Part shown: positions 25,495 through 35,189 of the stretch, one piece after another | Numbering within the stretch: position 1 is the first letter of the stretch | How the letters are laid out: every line of letters begins with the position of its first letter | Source: Cephalopachus bancanus | Taxonomy: Eukaryota; Chordata; Mammalia; Primates; Tarsiidae | DNA: 64,000 nt | NCBI GenBank assembly: GCA_027257055.1 | Contig: JAPVLO010000074.1 | Span: forward strand, 1,116,001 to 1,180,000 | Reading direction: 5' to 3' | The notes under the pieces: model-generated | Told to the model about the DNA's origin: nothing | What the model saw: only the letters and a program-made list of their open reading frames with translations | The model's database searches: none | Translations under genes and position numbers: made by a program

Positions 25495-26463
25495 ACATTT
25501 TACCAGCAAGTTTTCAGTTTAAACACCTAACGCTATGGAGGTTCATTTCACTTCCGTCATTAATATGAACATATGATAAGTAGGGCTAAGCTTTGAACCT
25601 AATTCAATTCTTCAGTAGGTTTTTTTTTCTATTTCCAAAGGATATGCAAGATAGACAAAAGACATAATCTTTTAAGATAAGAGTCAGAATTCAGTCAGGT
25701 TTTTTTTTCACCATCGAGAATAATATGTGTGTTGTAAAACCTTGAATATTTTCTACTTGTATTGCCTTTTATATTTGAATACAATCAAATCAAATTTCTT
25801 TTATTTTTCTCAACTATGTCACACTGGCTTGAGAATCAGTACTCTATAATTGGTATACTAGAAACGCGATGTCCACTTTTTCTCCTATGACTCTTCTAAC
25901 TGAAACGTACAAATACTATGGGATTTCACATAGTTTGGTCAGAAAAACAGACACTATCCACACCAGAAGGCAGGGAGTAAATGTCTAGTTTACTATGTGA
26001 ATACTATTGCGTGTGAATACTATTGTCGCCACTGTTTCTGATTATTATAAGCAAAGGCTTATTCTCTGTATTTGGATACAGTTGTCTGTTCTACTCTACA
26101 AAAATAATGCATTGGCTCACATTCATGCTCAATTGTTCTGTCATCTGCAAGAACAAATATCTAAATTCCCTCAGAACTAATTTCAGCCAAGGCTGTTTTC
26201 ATTTTAATTGTCAGGATCTTTCCTTTCTATTCCATACAAATTCTCTTGAGCCACCAGCCACCCTAAAAGTGCAATTATTTCACAAGAATTTCTAAATTAT
26301 GATGAAAATTATTTTTATTAAGAGTGTTAACTTGTTAGTATTCAATTTATATGGTGATATATATCTGAAGATACAAAAATCTACTTGGCTTATTAGTTGC
26401 ATTTTTTTCTTTCAAATTAAAAAAAATCGTTTATGATTTACTTGAAGGACAAAATAGTTATAG
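25495..26463. other. No gene recognised
   Basis: AT-rich intergenic DNA. The open frame at 26023-26295 has no recognisable domain. Confidence 0.45.
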
Positions 26464-26474
26464 TAGCTCTGAGG

Positions 26475-26778
26475 GTTTTTTTCTGTTTTTTTTTTTTTTT
26501 TTGAGTTGGAGTCTCACTCTGTCGCCCAGACTGGAGTGCAGTGGCCCCTCCCGGCCACCGCAGCCTCGACCGGCTGGGCTCCGGCGATTCTTCCGCACAG
26601 CTTTCCAAGTAGCCGGAATTACAGGTGCGTGCTACCACGCCCGGCTAATTTTTTGATTTATTGTAGAGATGAGGTCTCACCAAGTTGCCCAGGTGGGTCT
26701 CGAACCCGCGGGCTCAGGCAATCCACTCACCTCAGCCTCCCCAAGCGAGGGATTAAAGGCTGAGCCACCGAGCCTGGC
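26475..26778 (-). mobile_element. Alu SINE, antisense
   Basis: Lineage-specific Alu with the longer left arm. Duplications TAGCTCTGAGG at 26464-26474 and 26779-26789 are perfect. Confidence 0.95.
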
Positions 26779-26837
26779 TAGCTCTGAGGTTTTTGCTTTT
26801 TTATTCAAGAATGTCATCAATTTGCTCCAAAGCTTCT

Positions 26838-27138
26838 TTTTCTTTTGAGACAGGGCCTCGTTCTGTCTCCTCCCAGGCTGCTGGAGTGCAGTGGCTTAAC
26901 CAGAGCTCACTGAGGTCTGGAACTCCTGGGCTCAAACAACCCCCTGCCTTAGCCTCCTAAGTAACTGGGACCACAAGCATGTGCCACCATACTCAGCTAC
27001 TTTTTTGTTGTTTTTTGTAGAAATTGGGCCTCCCTATGTGGCCCAAGCTGGCCTCAAAATTACTGGGCTCAAATGATCCTCCTACCTTAGCCTCCCAAAG
27101 TGCTGGGATTACAGGCATGAGTCACTGCGGCCAGCTGC
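26838..27138 (-). mobile_element. Old AluJ-like SINE, antisense
   Basis: GAGACAGGGCCTCGTTCTGTC, GCTGGAGTGCAGTGG, GTGCTGGGATTACAGGCATG: a complete but diverged antisense Alu of the early type, 50 bp from the younger one. Confidence 0.93.
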
Positions 27139-27394
27139 TTAAAGTTATTTTAAAGTGTGAACAATATTTCTATTTATATTATAATATTTATGCAATATTT
27201 TAAAATAGCTTATTTCAAACTATTTTTAATAGTTTGCAATTTATGTTGGCTGACAGTAATTTATTTAATTTACTTTCTCTACTTGGTAAGATATATGATG
27301 GCTTAGCGCTTTATATTAGAATTTAAAGCATTTAAAATAATATGAATATATTTTTTGTAGCGATATTTTATGTATTGATAGCATTTTTATTATT

Positions 27395-27470
27395 TATTCA
27401 ACAAATATTTCTTGAGCTCCCACTTTTTGCCAGTCGATGTCTTAGGCATTTGAATAAAAACTGAGCTAAA
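27395..27470 (-). mobile_element. Short L2/MIR-like relic
   Basis: The ATTCAACAAATATTTCTTGAGC motif followed by CTTTTTGCCAGTCGATG resembles the reversed 3' end of L2 or a MIR core. The fragment is too short to choose between them. Confidence 0.5.
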
Positions 27471-27667
27471 ACAGACCTTTGTGTAGTAAACTCTATTCCC
27501 AATGCTCTTCACTGAAGCTCTTTATTCACTTGGCTACCAGGTGCTCCCTCTCTCCTCACCGATGCACTCACACCTCTCCATATTCCTCTCCTTTGCTCTT
27601 CATCCTCATTTCTCTGATGCAGGGGTCCTGCCCCTGCAGGGACTGGAGGTCTCTGGTGGTGTGGCGG

Positions 27668-28209
27668 TGTCAGGGATTTAAACTGAAGGGATAGATATAA
27701 AGAGAGAGAAAGGGGGGAGAAAGAAAGAAACTGGACTCCTGTTTAGGCGACTAGAAGCCATTTAATGAATGTTATCCCAGGGCTTTTATCCCCAAACTCT
27801 GTAAAGTCATTATTATAGGAAACAAAGGTAGCATGTGTCTTTTACATGAACAGGTCTAGGTGTACAAAGGACACCACCCACTCTCAAGCAAATGTTCTTT
27901 TATATATAAGGAAGAACATGAAGAAGAATATGAGGAAGAACAACCACAAATTGTCTTTTTGTATTTTATGTTAGTTTAACGTTTTTTAAACCAGTTTTTT
28001 ATGTGTCTTTAATTGTATTACAATTACACCATCTTGAATTAACATCACTCAATGTCTAAACCCAAAACCACCATAGTGAATTATTATCTCTTATTATTAT
28101 ATATTAATTTAAACTAATTTTTATTAAAACTATTGTTGTTATGGTTATATTTTCCTAGTACCAGCTGGCCTAATTTAAACTTCATTAGCCTTCCCTAAAT
28201 AAAACTGAA
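27668..28209 (-). mobile_element. Possible older antisense LTR, 3' part
   Basis: Read on the minus strand, this segment has a GATAAAAGCCC TATA-like box, a CATTAAATGG polyadenylation-like signal, a pyrimidine-rich run and an end ...CCCTGACA at 27668. The matching start (TGTTGGGAGCC) would be at 32851, beyond the provirus. Together about 940 bp would form one LTR split by the younger provirus. No flanking duplication was found, so this is inference from TG...CA ends and signals. Confidence 0.4.
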
Positions 28210-28215
28210 CTAACC
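28210..28215 (+). repeat. Target-site duplication of provirus, left copy
   Basis: CTAACC directly before the LTR TGTGG start; the identical right copy is at 32451-32456. Six bases is the usual duplication of betaretrovirus-like integrases. Confidence 0.95.
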
Positions 28216-28468
28216 TGTGGAGCGCCTCCGCCCTAACATGGCACCCGAAGCAGCCAGACCACAAGACAAAAACAAGCCCTAATAAGGCAACTAAAGGATA
28301 TCAGCATACAATCCTCTCTTACGGGTCGTGCTGCATTACCTTAATTGATTGGCAGAGATACTAGATTTAAGGTCACGAATAGGAGAAAGAGGAAGAAGAA
28401 CAATGTAGTAACCTGGGATTAAAGCAGCTTGCAGAAGAATCGTGTGAGAGTCATTATTGAAAGCGACA
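28216..28468 (+). repeat. 5' LTR, 253 bp
   Basis: Begins TGTGGAGCGCC and ends AAGCGACA, so the inverted TG...CA ends are intact. An ATTAAA at about 28422 may be the polyadenylation signal in R. No convincing TATA box was seen. It differs from the 3' LTR at 28243, 28326, 28332, 28402 and 28453, always with A or T here against G or C there. It is short for a betaretroviral LTR. Confidence 0.95.
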
Positions 28469-28470
28469 AG

Positions 28471-28488
28471 TGGTGGCCTGTACGGGGG
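28471..28488 (+). promoter_or_regulatory. Primer-binding site, best match tRNA-Ile
   Basis: Two bases after the LTR, TGGTGGCCTGTACGGGG complements the 3' end of a tRNA-Ile (AAU type) as I remember it, ...CCCCGTACGGGCCACCA, with one mismatch. The opening TGG (for the tRNA CCA end) and position are right. Betaretrovirus-like elements more often use tRNA-Lys, so the primer choice is unusual. The tRNA sequence is from memory. Confidence 0.7.
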
Positions 28489-28579
28489 GACTCGAAGAAG
28501 CCGAAATCCTTGGATTCAGAACTGCAGCTGCTCAGGGCAGTCGACTGGTATGTAGATCCCACAAGGGAGGGAAAAAATT

Positions 28580-28887
28580 GGGAAGGTCCTCGGTAAAGAG
28601 GCGATTTGGGAAGGTCCTTGGCAAAGAGGCGATTTGGGAAGGTCCTCGGCAAAGAGGCGATTTGGGAAGGTCCTCGGCAAAGAGGCGATTTGGGAAGGTC
28701 CTCGGCAAAGAGGCGATTTGGGAAGGTCCTCGGCAAAGAGGCGATTTAGGAAGGTCCTCGGTAAAGAGGCGATTTAAGAAGGTCCTCGGTAAAGAGGCGA
28801 TTTGGGAAGGTCCTCGGCAAAGAGGCGATTTGGGAAGGTCCTCGGCAAAGAGGCGATTTGGGAAGGTCCTCAGTAAAGAGGCAATCT
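28580..28887 (+). repeat. Eleven tandem 28-bp units in the proviral leader
   Basis: Units start every 28 bases from 28580 to 28860, followed by one degenerate unit (28888-28913). Each contains CCTC-GGYAAA-GAGG, predicted to fold as a 4-bp stem with a GNRA tetraloop (GCAA or GUAA) closed by a G-A pair. Changes between units fall mainly at the loop Y position, or keep pairing (CCTT/GAGG). Because 28 is not a multiple of 3, the unit reads in all three frames and gives a spurious 139-codon open frame. Position between primer site and gag suggests a packaging or leader role, which is inference. Confidence 0.95.
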
Positions 28888-28928
28888 AAAAGGGCCCTTG
28901 GTGTAGAGGTGATCCCCTTTTTGCTAAC

Positions 28929-29466
28929 ATGGGCACTACTTCCTCTCACCCGCTTTTTCAGGCTCTTAAAACTCTCCTAAGAACAAAAGGACTAAAATTA
29001 AGGGATAAAACTTTGACTGATTTTATCACACGGGTAGACGAGATTGCACCGTGTTTGCCGTTTCGGGAATCTCACAGTGGGTAGTTGGGACAAAGTGGGG
29101 CAGTATATTGACCGCGCCCGAGAGCTAGGAGAGGTGGCAGGCGGGGTCCAGCCCCTTTGGAGACTGGTTCGTGCCTGTTTGGAAGATCAAAAGTGCGTGC
29201 AAACAGTCGAGCAAGGCCAAGCAGCGCTTGACCAAATAAAAGAGGAACGATCAACTTCCTCAAGAGGGAACAGCGAGGCAGCCTCTGACTCAGAACTGGA
29301 GTCAGATGAGGAACTTAGAGATCTCGTGACTCGAGTTGAAAAGTTAGAACTCAGTCAGGGCCGCGCCCGAGATAAGGGCGGATCCTCTGTCCCTGGGTCG
29401 GTAGGAGTTCCTCCCCCGTATAATCCTTCTGCGCCCCGGAAAAGGAGGCGCTTCTTTCAACAATGA
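28929..29466 (+). pseudogene. gag: gag, matrix region (frameshifted)
   Basis: The start at 28929 begins MGTTSS, giving a glycine at position 2 as for N-myristoylation of retroviral matrix. The first about 40 codons in that frame and the continuation in another frame (from about 29050) resemble betaretroviral matrix, with an FITRVDEIAP-like helix and a GSWDKVGQYI helix. A frameshift lies around 29045-29065: the first frame runs into a stop at 29080. A glutamate-rich acidic linker follows, then a proline-rich PPPYNPSAP stretch at 29409-29435; its PPPY is a classic late-domain motif for budding. A second frameshift near 29440 leads into capsid. Confidence 0.85.
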
Positions 29467-30052
29467 AGTGTGGAGGGAGGTCCATGCCAGCGGCACATGG
29501 CAAACTTTTCCGGTGTTCGTGGACAATGCAGGAAACTGGTACCATGAACCATTAGATTTCAAAACAGTAAAAAACCTCGCGGAGGCCGTACGAACGTACG
29601 GGCTCACTGCTGCCTTCACGACAGCAATGGTGGAGGCACTAGACCGGTTCGCCATGACCCCCGGAGACTGGCAGAGATTAGTGAAGGCTTGCATGAACCC
29701 GGGACAATATTTAGATTGGAAGGCCTATTACATAGAATTGGCTAATGAGCGGGCAGCAAGAAACCGGGCGGCGGGTAACGGGGCTTGGGACGTTGATATG
29801 CTGTTGGGGCAGGGCCGTTTTGCTAACCAACAGATAGGATACCCCCAGGTTGTGTATGATCAAATTAATCACATGGCAATGCGAGCCTGGAAGGCCTTGC
29901 CTAGCCGAGGAGAGGTATCAGGTAATCTCACCAAAATTACTCAAGGTTCCACAGAGCCTTTTTCAGACTTTGTGGCCCGAATGATGCAGGCCGCAGGGTG
30001 GATTTTCGGGGACCCAGACACTGCCATGCCCTTAGTGAAGCAGCTGGTTTAA
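29465..30052 (+). pseudogene. gag: gag, capsid N-terminal part (open 194 codons, truncated)
   Basis: Open from about 29468. It resembles betaretroviral capsid: a TWQTFPVFVD start, a helical N-terminal domain and the major homology region at about residues 158-180, ITQGSTEPFSDFVARM. The capsid normally continues for about 60 more residues; here a stop at 30050 coincides with the deletion junction to pol. Nucleocapsid zinc knuckles are absent. The absence of stops over 580 bp agrees with the low LTR divergence. Confidence 0.88.
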
Positions 30053-30800
30053 ATCTCTTGAAGTGGCAGGCCGAATATCCCCTGCTAGCCCTATACATAC
30101 ATTTGCCTACAAAATTCAACAGCTGATATGGCAACGTTCAGAGCCATTCTTTGTTCAGCATATCCGTGTGCACACTGGCCTACCAGGACCCCTCAGTGAG
30201 GGTAATGCCCAGGCTGACAACCTTACGCGACTTCAACAGGCTTTCTTTGTAACCCCTGCCCAAAAGGCACAAGATTTTCAAGCCCAGTTTCATGTTAACT
30301 CAAAAACACTACAGACCCGTTTCCAAATACCACGTCATGTGGCCAGAGATATTGTAAAATCTTGTGAATCATGTGTTACTTTCCACCACCCCCCTTCATG
30401 GGGGGTGAATCCAAAAGGCCTTCTCCCCTCATGGGTTTCGCAAATGGACGTCACTCATGTGGCAGAGTTCGGTAACCTCAAGTATGTCCATGTTTCCATA
30501 GATACCTGTTCCGGAATTTTGTTTGCCTCGGCCATGGCTGGAGAAAAGGCACATCATGTTATCTCCCATTGCTTGGAGGCGTGGGCCGCCTGGGGCATGC
30601 CTCAGCAAATCAAAACAGATAATGGCCCCGCCTACACCTCCCCAACATTTCAACGGTTCTGTGCACAAATGAACGTGGACCTGCGCCATGGGCTCCCTTA
30701 TAATCCCCAAGGTCAAGGGATAGTCGAGAGGGCTCATCGCACACTAAAAGAACTACTTCAAAAACAAAAAGGGGGGAAAAGGCATGGGTTACAAACCTAA
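30053..30800 (+). pseudogene. pol: pol remnant: RNase H tail and integrase catalytic core
   Basis: The first 60 codons match the C-terminal tail of betaretroviral RNase H, ending HTGLPGPLSEGNAQAD. Integrase follows. The zinc-finger region keeps one His and the CESC pair, but the first His appears to be Gln. The catalytic core keeps all three acidic residues: D in QMDVTH, D in KTDNGPAY and E in GIVERAH. The frame is open until 30798, where a frameshift near the G run (30771-30776) separates it from its C-terminal domain. Protease and reverse transcriptase are deleted upstream, so the protein could not be made in the normal way. Confidence 0.9.
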
Positions 30801-31146
30801 ACAAAGACTGTCATTAGCATTATTAACTTTAAATTTTCTTCAGCTGGACAACGAGAACAATTCTGCTGCGGACCGCCATCTAGGCGCAGTACCGCATAAA
30901 AGGGGCTATGTTAAATGGAAAGATGTTATCACAGGACAATGGAGAGGTCCCGACCCAGTATTAACGTGGGCGAGAGGATCTGTGTGTGTTTTTCCACAGG
31001 ACAGCCCAGACCCGGTGTGGGTACCTGAGCGACTAACACGCACTACAAAGACCCCCGAGGAACGAACCCCGATTGCTGATGATGAGTCCGACGACATGGC
31101 TTCTGCTGGGAACGCTGATGCTGAACCTCCCCATAAGTCGTGCTGA
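30784..31146 (+). pseudogene. pol: pol remnant: integrase C-terminal domain
   Basis: It starts MGYKPKQRL and carries the SH3-like DNA-binding domain of integrase, with VKWKDVITGQWRGPDPV and a PVWVPERL end at about residues 76-83. It sits in a different frame from the catalytic core. The last 25 codons overlap the env leader, as is usual in betaretroviruses. Confidence 0.88.
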
Positions 31147-31954
31147 GCAACAATGGGGAATTTTAACAGTATTTCCTAGACACTTATTCGGCACGTATTT
31201 TCCCCAGATTTTTAACTGGCACCAGCCCCTGATTTCTATTACACTATTGCTGGGGCCCTAATGCTCTCCTTTTAGTCAGAGGAGAGACTTCGGCATTACA
31301 GCCGCCATCATTGCAGCAATTGCAATGGGGGCTGCTGCAGCTGCTACAGCCGCTGTTGCCATGTGTACCACAGTATAGACCGCCACCACTTTAAACACCT
31401 TGTCTTCCACTGTTGCTGCGGCATTAAACACCCAAAGTAATATTAACAGTCACTTGTGTGGCGACATTATGATCTTAGATCAAAGAGTTGACGTGGTACA
31501 AGAACAAGTAGACATTCTCTGGCGCATGGTGCAAATAGGGTGTGAATGGCACACTATTGCTTTATGCGTAACCGGCATCCCATACCACAATATGACTATT
31601 GCTGCTAACCTCTCTCGAAAGCTTTCCCTCCATCTTTTAGGTAATTGGTCCCAAGAGTTTTGACAACCTGACGGAGGCTCTACGTCGTGAAATCATCAGC
31701 GCCATCAGAGTAGATCCAGTAGTCGCTCAAAACCTTGGCCTCCCCGGGTCGCCCAGGCGGCATACCACCTTAAAGAGTGGGCGGGAATGGGTTCAGTGGC
31801 CTTTTTGTTATTCTCTTGTTGTGTCCTGTGCCTCTATTGTCTCTGCCATATGCATCAACGCAATGCACGTGACCGTGCGCTACTAGCGCAGGCCTTTGCT
31901 GCCATGGAGGTGGATCAATCCCCTCAGGTCTGGGTTGCCGCGTTAGGGCAATAA
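31073..31954 (+). pseudogene. env: env remnant: leader plus transmembrane subunit, surface subunit deleted
   Basis: Begins inside the end of pol with a hydrophobic signal peptide (about residues 7-22). After about 60 codons a stop (31259) falls near a deletion that removes the surface subunit. A hydrophobic Ala-rich fusion-peptide-like stretch follows (31292-31370), then a heptad region and a C-x7-C motif (31547-31573), as in HERV-K/MMTV-type subunits. A hydrophobic anchor segment lies at about 31795-31850. Breaks include stops at 31259, 31376 and 31661 and frameshifts beyond 31660. It is non-functional. Confidence 0.85.
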
Positions 31955-32184
31955 GAACAGGGCAGGATGTGAGAATAGTACTGCACACGGGGGGCCCCGG
32001 AGGAGTTATCCCGTGGAGGGCATGTCCAGCTGCATATGGGTTGACACCGCCTCTCCCATCCCCAGAAAATCGGTGTCGGACAGGTGGGCAGTCGGTCTGG
32101 CGATTACATGCGCGAGATAGACTGTCTTACATGGTCCTTGTTATATGGGGGCTGTGACCACTACCCTCTCCTGCCAAAATAAAT
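31955..32184 (+). other. Proviral sequence between env and polypurine tract
   Basis: About 230 bp without a recognisable gene. A frame at 31969-32157 (62 codons) has no known domain. Confidence 0.6.
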
Positions 32185-32197
32185 AAAAAAGGGGAGC
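32185..32197 (+). promoter_or_regulatory. Polypurine tract
   Basis: AAAAAAGGGGAGC immediately before the 3' LTR; the primer for plus-strand DNA synthesis in retroviruses. Confidence 0.9.
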
Positions 32198-32450
32198 TGT
32201 GGAGCGCCTCCGCCCTAACATGGCGCCCGAAGCAGCCAGACCACAAGACAAAAACAAGCCCTAATAAGGCAACTAAAGGATATCAGCATACAATCCTCTC
32301 TTACGGGCCGTGCCGCATTACCTTAATTGATTGGCAGAGATACTAGATTTAAGGTCACGAATAGGAGAAAGAGGAAGAAGAACGATGTAGTAACCTGGGA
32401 TTAAAGCAGCTTGCAGAAGAATCGTGTGAGAGTCGTTATTGAAAGCGACA
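32198..32450 (+). repeat. 3' LTR, 253 bp
   Basis: Same ends and length as the 5' LTR. At all five differing sites this copy has G or C. Four of the five are CpG sites still intact here and lost to TpG or CpA in the 5' copy. Confidence 0.95.
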
Positions 32451-32456
32451 CTAACC
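32451..32456 (+). repeat. Target-site duplication of provirus, right copy
   Basis: CTAACC, identical to 28210-28215. Confidence 0.95.
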
Positions 32457-32851
32457 ATACTTCTATAACAAAATGGTTACTTAAATTTTCTTAATCTATA
32501 TAAACTATTTTCTGAAACCTATATATATAAATTTCTAAAGGTCACATCAAGAGAACCTGTGACCTGCACTAAGGCTCCTCAATGTGACTCAAAGTCAAAC
32601 TTAAATTGTGACAAAGCAAAAGACCATAAGCCGTGGAGAATGGGAACAATAGACTACTAGGTTAGCTGTGTACGTTCCAGTCTCAGAGTTTTCTGTTAGA
32701 GCCAGCTGGAACTTTTCTTGGTAGTTTGTGCCAAATAAAAAAGGAGGGAGGGAATGGGTCAACAGCTCCCAAACACATCCTAGTGGTCTCGGGGTCGACG
32801 GCCCTTCCTGATCCCTAACGCTCAGTGGGCCTCTGTGGCTGGCTCCCAACA
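32457..32851 (-). mobile_element. Possible older antisense LTR, 5' part
   Basis: On the minus strand it starts TGTTGGGAGCCAGCC at 32851, a classic class II-type LTR start, and includes a TTTTTTATTTGGCAC stretch. It would join 27668-28209 across the provirus. Tentative. Confidence 0.4.
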
Positions 32852-33399
32852 CTCTGATACCTTGACATTGGTGAACCTCTGGTCTCTACCATAGAACGTT
32901 GTGTTTTCTCCTCTACTTTCACAACTAGAAAACCACACATAATCCTATGATATTATTCATTTTCTCTAAAATTTATATTGTTACTGAGACCTTTTTTCTA
33001 ATGAAAGACTTCTATTTCCAGTTGTAAACTTGGAGACCACGTAGACATCCTAAACTTAGCATGTTTCAAAAGCACAATACTGGTCTTTTCCCCCCCAAAC
33101 AAACCCTTTAGACTCTCATTCATTTATAGAGACTTTATCTTCAGGACAAAAATACACCACCACCAAAAACCTTGACCCTTAATTTTTCTCACATCACACA
33201 ACCAGTTATTCAGCAAATCTTAGCATGCATACATAAACATCTATTCAGAATTCAACCACTTCCTGTCATCTTCTTAGTGTAATCACCTTAGTTCAGTAAA
33301 CCAATGTTTCTCACCTGCAGTGTGCTCAAGCCTCCCAGCAAGTGTCTGTGCTTTCCTTTTCCCCCTTCTTTTAGTACGTAGCCAAGACAATAAAAATAC
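32852..33399. other. No gene recognised
   Basis: Intergenic sequence without a nameable repeat. Confidence 0.4.
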
Positions 33400-33610
33400 T
33401 AATTTCATTTAAACATAATTCAGATCACATCACTCTCTGCGCAGTCCTCCAATGGTTTCTTATCTACAGAGAATAAAATTCAAAGTTATTGAGAGAAGAT
33501 ACATTCTAGCAATTCATTATCTCCTTTCACTCATGCTACTCGAGCCATTGCACCCCCTTGATTGTTCTCACTTCAGAATCCATGTTGTTTCCACGCTTGT
33601 ATATGACTTG
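33400..33610 (+). mobile_element. Possible L2 LINE relic
   Basis: The sequence AGAATAAAATTCAAAGTTATTG followed by pyrimidine-rich CTTTCACTCATGCTACTCGAGCC resembles the L2 3' region. Divergence is high. Confidence 0.4.
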
Positions 33611-34372
33611 AAAAACTACACACTATCTAGAAAGCAAACTTCACATATGGCTGGATTGAAACATGAAATATGTTAGCTGACCACAGTGAAGTTCAAATAG
33701 AAAAAAAATCACAAAAAACCAAAAAATTAAGTTTTGAAATTGAGACATATTTCAACACATTGTGTTGATCCAAAAAAAAAAACAAAGCTGGGAATTAGAG
33801 TACATATATAGTTGGAAGATACTTGTGTGATGCAACTAAAACACTAAAACAATAGTTAGAGAGAAATAGATAACTTTAACAAATTGTGCAAAATAAGAAA
33901 GGTTGGAAACGAGGAAGGGAAGAAAGGAAGAAGAAAAGGAGGGAGAAAAGGAGAGAGAGAGAAATGAGTTCCATTAAGAGACTGAACATAATGCTTGAGT
34001 CACTGAGGCAGAGGTCACAGACAATATGGCTAGGATGTGGGAGGAGTTCAGAACCAGAGGTAATTACAAAATATAAGCTTTTCAGATACCTGCAGAAGTT
34101 TCAAGCTAGAATTTGGCTCCTGAGGAGCATGAAATGTAATTTGGTAGAAAATGTAACATAAATCTAAAAGAGCACAGAGAGAAAAGTAGATGTCTGCACA
34201 TGTATGGAGCTGACTAGTAGGGAGGATATGTAAATATTTTACAAATAATTTATTAGATTGGGTGAATTGTTGATGACTTAGATTTAAAAATGTTTTCTAC
34301 ATACTGTATATGATAGAAAACAAATATGATTTAAAAACTAGTATAGATATACAGAACTTTAAAAACTACGTT
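33611..34372. other. No gene recognised; purine-rich tract at 33895-33965
   Basis: A GGAA/GAAA-rich purine strand (about 70 bp) is the only marked feature. Confidence 0.5.
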
Positions 34373-34682
34373 GAGTGGGCTCAGTGGCTCAGTCTGTAAT
34401 CCCAGCACTTTGGAAGGTCAAGGATAGTGGATTGCCTGAGCCCAAGGGTTTGAGACCAGCCTGGCCAACTTGGCAAGACCTCGTCTCTACAATAAAAAAT
34501 CAAAATAAATTAGTTGGGCGCTGCACGGCGTGCCTGTAGTTCCGGCTGCTTGGAAGGTTGAGCCGGAAGGATCTCCAGCGCCCAGCAGGTCGACACTGGG
34601 GTGGCCTTGAGTGTGCCACTGCACTCCAGCCTGGACAATGGAGTGAGACTCCAACTCAAAAAACAAACAAACAACAACAAAC
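34373..34682 (+). mobile_element. Alu SINE, sense, diverged
   Basis: GGGCTCAGTGGCTCAGTCTGTAATC, CTACAATAAAAAATC linker and CACTGCACTCCAGCCTGGAC, ending in AACAAACAAACAACAAC. It has the lineage-specific CTCAGTC left-arm gap but many substitutions, so it is an older member of that group. Confidence 0.9.
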
Positions 34683-35189
34683 TACTCTTGATGTTAGTTA
34701 ATTATAGATATCTATAACAATTGACTTTTTTTTCCTGTTTCTCATTCATATTCACTTCATCTTCATTCTTGAACACCCTACATATCTTCTGAAGATGGTG
34801 CTAATCCACCTATTTTTATTTCACAATTATCTCAGTCAAGGCCAAGCAAATGAATCTGAGTTCGAATTTCTTTTCTTTAACTATGTAAAATAAGGACCAC
34901 CCCAAATACAAGTTTTGGAGGGAAAATTTTAAATATGACCAAAGATACTTTTACTATACATCTTTTAACTCTGATCACAGACATATGTGCAATAATTATA
35001 TTATCTCATGCAGTGAAATGTTATTTCTGCAATAGCATTGGAGGCAGTGTTTACAAATACCTGAGTACTAAGTATAGTGAGTATATGGCTTTTAGAATAT
35101 TTCTTATTAAGAAAATATATTCTGCTCCTTCCATAATAGGAAGGAAGTGTGATAAAATAATTTTAAAACTAGAAGGGTCAAAAGCCAAC
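34683..35189. other. No gene recognised
   Basis: AT-rich DNA; an 86-codon open frame (34935-35195) has no recognisable domain. Confidence 0.4.

Larger units (their letters stand above)
28216..32450 (+). mobile_element. Betaretrovirus-like (class II) provirus, internally deleted
   Basis: A 4235-bp provirus bounded by two 253-bp LTRs and 6-bp duplications. Matrix, capsid MHR, RNase H/integrase and transmembrane sequences all resemble the betaretrovirus/HERV-K group. Missing parts are the capsid C-terminus, nucleocapsid, protease, reverse transcriptase, most of RNase H and the Env surface subunit. Several frameshifts and stops break what remains. The LTRs differ at 5 of 253 sites, so the insertion is fairly recent on a primate scale. 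It is non-autonomous; whether the deletions came before or after integration cannot be told from one copy. Confidence 0.95.

Noticed and set aside
28580..28887. CRISPR-like array
   Set aside because: Units are contiguous with no spacers and lie inside a retroviral leader of a primate genome.
28470..28889. 139-codon open frame after the 5' LTR
   Set aside because: It is the 28-bp repeat read in rotating frames and starts at GTG inside the primer-site region; no gene.
29468..30052. Gag-derived host gene (capsid domestication)
   Set aside because: Truncated at the deletion junction, upstream frameshifts, and embedded in an otherwise ordinary provirus of low age.
30053..30800. Domesticated integrase gene
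   Set aside because: The open frame and catalytic acids fit a young provirus; it lacks its own promoter or intact C-terminus, and no selection test is possible here.
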